In this document: in pieces, positions 60,346 to 64,000 of the stretch
Position numbering within the stretch: the stretch's first letter is position 1
Layout: every line of letters begins with the position of its first letter
Assembly (NCBI RefSeq): GCF_947495565.1
Contig: NZ_CANLZM010000014.1
Location: 1-64,000 of the forward strand
Reading direction: 5' to 3'
DNA: 64,000 nt
DNA from: an uncultured Pontibacter sp.
GTDB lineage: Bacteria; Bacteroidota; Bacteroidia; Cytophagales; Hymenobacteraceae
The notes under the pieces: model-generated
Told to the model about the DNA's origin: nothing
The model's database searches: none
Seen by the model: only the letters and a program-made list of their open reading frames with translations
Program-made: the position numbers and the translations under genes

Positions 60346-63300
60346 TTAGGCTGCTTTTGATTCCAGGTTCAGTAGCAGCAGTTTTGCCTGTACTGCCCTG
60401 GCTTTTAGTTTCAGTAATTTGAATTTGTCTGCGGTTGGTTCTTTCTTGAGTGCTGACACATAGAGCGTAGGCCACTCGGGCACTGTTTTCGGCGCCGTTA
60501 TTTTATCCTTGTATAACCTGGTGAAGTCTGACTCGTTCAGGTTGATGCTGTCTGACTGCCTCTCCTGTAGCCACTTCACAAGCGACTCAATTCGGTCCGG
60601 TCCGATCGTGCCTACCATCTTGTCTGACTGCTTTTCGAAGATCTGCATGTCCATTAGGCTCAGAACCTCTTTGTTGAGAAAAAACCAGCCGCCGGACTTC
60701 TTGGTACCCGCTACCATAATTTTGAAATAGTCTACTCCGCTACCGTGGTCGTGCTGCTTTATGATGGATACACCTTTTCCGGTTACAAGTGAGCGTCCTA
60801 CAACCATGGATTTGATGTGCCCGATGGCCTGCATGATCGGCACGGTGACGGACTTGTTAGACTCCTGCGGCACCCAATACTCCGGCATCAAAATGCCTTT
60901 TCTCTCACCGCCACCCTTTAAAGTATAACTCACGAGCTTGCCTTTAAACTGATCGAAGGCCTGAAGCAGGTTGCCGGTCACGATATAGCGAGTCTTGCTA
61001 TCCTGGCTACTTTCTTTAATGGCATCCTCCCAGTAAGCATCAATCATCTGGTCACGCTCCTTGGAGTACATGCTGTAGGAAGCGCCCCGGATGGCGTTGA
61101 TGGCATCATGGTTACTGGCCGGAATCTCCAGATACTTCACGCTGTGGGCAATGGCAAAGCGCAGGCGCATATGGCTAGGGGCGAAAGGGTTTTTCTTCTT
61201 GCGGTCAACCTTAAAGCCGATAAACACGCCGCTGGCATACTCATCACGGCCAATGCTGTACTTGATACCTCTGCCTATTGTAAAAAAATTAACCAAGCCA
61301 TTGATGAACGAGTAGCGGTTGTTCCAGGAGGTCTTGATCTTGTTGACCGAAGCCTCACGCGCCTGCCTCAGCTCTGCTCTACGCTCGGCTAAGGCCTCTG
61401 CCTTATCTGCATCCACCAGCTTCAGTATCTTCTTTTCGCTGTGGATGTTAGCCTCTAATTGATCGTAGTGCCTGTTTTGGTCGGCCACCTCACTGTTTGC
61501 CCTTTCCTGCATGAAGGTTGTTGCCTCACGGCGAAGCTCCTCTTGCTGCTCAAGAGGTGTTTTGCCTGAAAGTGCCTCCTGTACCAGGTTCTGCACCTCA
61601 GATTTAGTGAATGGCTTGCGGAGCACCTTCGCGCGTACGGTTTCCAGAATCGTGTTCTCGGAGAAAACAGAAGTGCCGCCTTTACCTACCTTGGCAATGC
61701 GGCTGTCTATCGTTTCGGCCTGCAAGTCCATCGCCTCTACTTCCAGGTCATACTCATCCTTGTTTTTCAGGTCATTAATATAATCATCGTAGGCTGTGGT
61801 AATGTCCTCGTAGAACTGCTGCTGCTCCGCGCAGGAAAGCACGGCCACACGGCCTGATACCTTGTGCGCAAGCGAAATAGCCGCGCCCCTGGTATCAGCT
61901 TTCTTTTCCTCATCCTTGCCCAGGCCTAGCGGATCACCAAGCTTAAAGTTCATGTCAAGGTTCTCGTTCAGGTACTTGTTCACTACCTCATCCCCATACT
62001 TGTTCAAAAAGTCCGGCACGGAAAGCACCGCCTCGCTCTGCTTTTGGTTGGAAGAAGTATTAGCATCGAGCGACTTGAGTTTCTTCTGAAGCATCATCAT
62101 CAGGCGCTTTTCGGCAGGAATGGCGCTGATCACATAGTCATAGATAGGGGGAATGTGCTTCAACTGGCCAGTGCGGTTGATCCTGCCGCGCTTCTGTACC
62201 TCGGTGTTGATGTCAAGCTCTGCCTGAAGTATCAGCATCACGCGCTGCTTCACCTGGTCAGCCGGTACAACCTTGGTCGGCACAGCGTGAGCTGAGGCAC
62301 CCGTAGAGCCGGACTGGTTAATCATCAGCACATCCACCTCATTGTCGTTGAAGGCACGGAAAGCATCGTTTGTGGCTATTTTCTCGCGCAGCATCACCAG
62401 GCCTTTGCCGGTTTTCTCATTCATCTGCACTTCGTACTTGCGGCCCGTCACCTCAGCCACGGAGTAACCGGCGGCCTCAATACGCTGCTTTACGGCATCT
62501 ATCGGGGATATGGTCACACCGGAGGAAACGGTTTTGATGCGCTCGGCAATCTGAAAGTACTTGAGTTGCGCCTCCGGAGAGAGCTCGCTTACATCGATCT
62601 GCTTTTTCTCCTTACTGCCGTCGTGGTCCGTGACCGTGTAGCGCATCACCCCATCCAGGCCGCGCTGCAGAACAGTGGCAAAGTCAATGTCGATTATAGA
62701 GCCGTTGCCCACAGGGGAACCTTCGGCATCCTCCATCTGCTCTATGAAGCTCCCCATGGTAGAGGCAAAGGCAATAACCGGCTTCTTTCCTTCCTTCAGG
62801 CGCTGTATGGCACGGTCTGCCACCGTGTTTGCCTTGATGGAGAACAGCATTTGGTTAATCACTTGGAATATCTTGCTGAAGTAGGGGGAGTTGTCCACAC
62901 CTGCTGCAGAAGTACCACCGCGTTTTTTCACCTCTTTGCCCTCAGCCACGGCAATAGAGTCCATTTCGTCAATGCTCGGCTCCACATACGTTTCTTGGAA
63001 ACCGATGATTTCGCGCATGATCTCGGTCAGGTTGTCGGCAATGGCCTTGTGCTCCATTTCCTTGTCAAGCTTAGGCTCGCCTGCTGTTTTGTCCAGGGTA
63101 ATATAATTCACTTCTATACCCTCGAAGCTGCGCTCCCTGCGTATCATCTGACCTTCCTGCACCAGTTGTGAGGAAAGTATCTCCTGCAATGCCACACCTC
63201 CTTTTTGAATGGCCTCCACCAAGCCTTCTTTGCTCAGGTTGGCATCCGACATAGCTGTTTTCATGGCGTAGAGCGGCAGGTTATCGCTTCGCTTGGCGTA

Positions 63301-64000
63301 AGTGGCAGAAAGGAACAACACGCCTTTGGCACTGGCCACGATATCCTGAAGGAAATTACCCGTGTTAGACTCTCCGCTCGCGTTGTGCGACTCGTCCATG
63401 ATCACGATGTTGTTGCTGGCAACATCCCTTAGCCACTCTGGCTTGGCCGGAGAGCGCTCGGGTGAGCTGAACTGAGAATAGGTAGCCACTGCATAATGGA
63501 ATCCGGCAGGCACTTTGCGTGATTTGATGGCATCCTTGAGCTGTTGGTCCGGAAGCGCCTCATACACCACCTTGCCACGCTCATCCTTGATCTTGGTTTT
63601 TTTGTCGCGGCTGTTCACGATGAACGGCACCAGGTCAGCAGAGCCGATGGCCACCAGGTCGCGGTAAAGGTCACTGAAGAGGTTTGGCTTCTCTGTAATG
63701 AACACCGGCTGTTTTTCCTGGTTCACGCCGTAGCGAATGAGCGCTGCGGCCTGCCTGCCCTTGCCAATGCCGGTCTGGTCCCCGATGATCATGCCCTGTC
63801 CACGTGCCTCAATGTTGTAGATGGCCATCGCTACCGCATCGATCTGCTCTGCGGCCAATGCCTTGCACATGGCTGTTTTGGTAGGGTAGGCAAGCCTGTG
63901 CTGCACGAAGGCGTCTATATCGCCACCTACGGCTATTCTTATTTTGTCAAGCGAGGAGAATGTCTCCTGCGCCATCATGTCCGGCACATGCGTATCGAGC
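60346..64000 (-). CDS. Strawberry-notch-type helicase (5' end outside the window)
   Basis: At least 1213 residues; the frame is still open at the right edge, so the true start may lie outside (a GTG at 63985-63987 is the first candidate inside). It has a superfamily 2 helicase core: Walker A GDQTGIGKGRQAAALI (69-84), DESH box IVIMDESHNASG (about 195-205), TATYSQF-like motif Ia VATYSQFSSPE, LFLSATYAKR (motif III), then a C-terminal lobe with INQSGSTGASAH (about 553) and VQKRGRINRTGQLKH (about 597). This arrangement is that of Strawberry-notch/Sbno-like proteins carried by phages and mobile elements, often next to or fused with methylases. The region after residue 700 is not assigned. Confidence 0.82.
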   Translation of the reverse strand, partial: LDTHVPDMMAQETFSSLDKIRIAVGGDIDAFVQHRLAYPTKTAMCKALAAEQIDAVAMAIYNIEARGQGMIIGDQTGIGKGRQAAALIRYGVNQEKQPVFITEKPNLFSDLYRDLVAIGSADLVPFIVNSRDKKTKIKDERGKVVYEALPDQQLKDAIKSRKVPAGFHYAVATYSQFSSPERSPAKPEWLRDVASNNIVIMDESHNASGESNTGNFLQDIVASAKGVLFLSATYAKRSDNLPLYAMKTAMSDANLSKEGLVEAIQKGGVALQEILSSQLVQEGQMIRRERSFEGIEVNYITLDKTAGEPKLDKEMEHKAIADNLTEIMREIIGFQETYVEPSIDEMDSIAVAEGKEVKKRGGTSAAGVDNSPYFSKIFQVINQMLFSIKANTVADRAIQRLKEGKKPVIAFASTMGSFIEQMEDAEGSPVGNGSIIDIDFATVLQRGLDGVMRYTVTDHDGSKEKKQIDVSELSPEAQLKYFQIAERIKTVSSGVTISPIDAVKQRIEAAGYSVAEVTGRKYEVQMNEKTGKGLVMLREKIATNDAFRAFNDNEVDVLMINQSGSTGASAHAVPTKVVPADQVKQRVMLILQAELDINTEVQKRGRINRTGQLKHIPPIYDYVISAIPAEKRLMMMLQKKLKSLDANTSSNQKQSEAVLSVPDFLNKYGDEVVNKYLNENLDMNFKLGDPLGLGKDEEKKADTRGAAISLAHKVSGRVAVLSCAEQQQFYEDITTAYDDYINDLKNKDEYDLEVEAMDLQAETIDSRIAKVGKGGTSVFSENTILETVRAKVLRKPFTKSEVQNLVQEALSGKTPLEQQEELRREATTFMQERANSEVADQNRHYDQLEANIHSEKKILKLVDADKAEALAERRAELRQAREASVNKIKTSWNNRYSFINGLVNFFTIGRGIKYSIGRDEYASGVFIGFKVDRKKKNPFAPSHMRLRFAIAHSVKYLEIPASNHDAINAIRGASYSMYSKERDQMIDAYWEDAIKESSQDSKTRYIVTGNLLQAFDQFKGKLVSYTLKGGGERKGILMPEYWVPQESNKSVTVPIMQAIGHIKSMVVGRSLVTGKGVSIIKQHDHGSGVDYFKIMVAGTKKSGGWFFLNKEVLSLMDMQIFEKQSDKMVGTIGPDRIESLVKWLQERQSDSINLNESDFTRLYKDKITAPKTVPEWPTLYVSALKKEPTADKFKLLKLKARAVQAKLLLLNLESKAA

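Noticed and set aside
62566..63171. Plus-strand 201-codon frame antisense to the strawberry-notch gene
   Set aside because: Complement shadow, rich in His, Val and Leu, without motif.

Overview
The window looks like a chromosomal stretch of a Bacteroidota bacterium, most likely a Cytophagales/Hymenobacteraceae member close to Pontibacter. The grounds are the SusC/SusD pair, several TonB receptors, Bacteroidota-type promoters (TTG, 19-21 bases, TAnnTTTG), families largely confined to that phylum, and no replication, IS or rRNA genes. The assignment to genus is inference. The octamer AAGTATAA and its complement are scattered through genes and spacers far more often than chance would give.

Left edge (1-2.0 kb): two AT-rich membrane-protein genes, each followed by an imperfect palindrome starting GCACAAC, then the decayed C-terminal end of a tyrosine recombinase. 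This looks like the tail of an integron-type cassette array. From 2.0 to 8.8 kb there is a minus-strand transport locus: a PepSY membrane protein, two TonB receptors, a Cys-rich small exported protein and a Met/His-rich YtkA-like lipoprotein, probably for a metal or metal complex. From 9.0 to 21.0 kb a SusC/SusD pair is flanked by two large, paralogous, secreted VPS10/sortilin-like Asp-box propeller proteins, one divergent and one co-directional. An astacin-type protease lipoprotein and a PAS-LuxR regulator follow.

The core (24-55 kb) is mostly housekeeping: tRNA-Glu, gap, a universal stress protein, a lipid kinase, an SUI1/YciH factor, kdsB, an AlkD-like repair protein, small lipoproteins, NfeD, a LysM-RlpA protein, the cluster yceD-rpmF-plsX-fabH, pdxA, pepA, rsmA-mgtE, a hydroxyacid dehydrogenase, greA-HIT, ruvC, a flippase-like protein with glycosyltransferases, a SpoIIE-type phosphatase, a polysaccharide deacetylase, tatD and asparaginase. 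A possible terminated leader RNA lies before greA.

Right edge (55.2-64 kb): tRNA-Ser(GGA) is followed by a tyrosine integrase, and the DNA beyond it has a different character: a coiled-coil protein, a DUF2971 protein, a possible tiny hydrophobic peptide, and a minus-strand operon of a strawberry-notch-type helicase (running to the window edge), a RadA-like ATPase and a Q-rich one-helix protein. I read this as an integrated element whose far end is outside the window.

All coordinates and motifs were read by eye. No similarity search was possible, so family names rest on recognised motifs.
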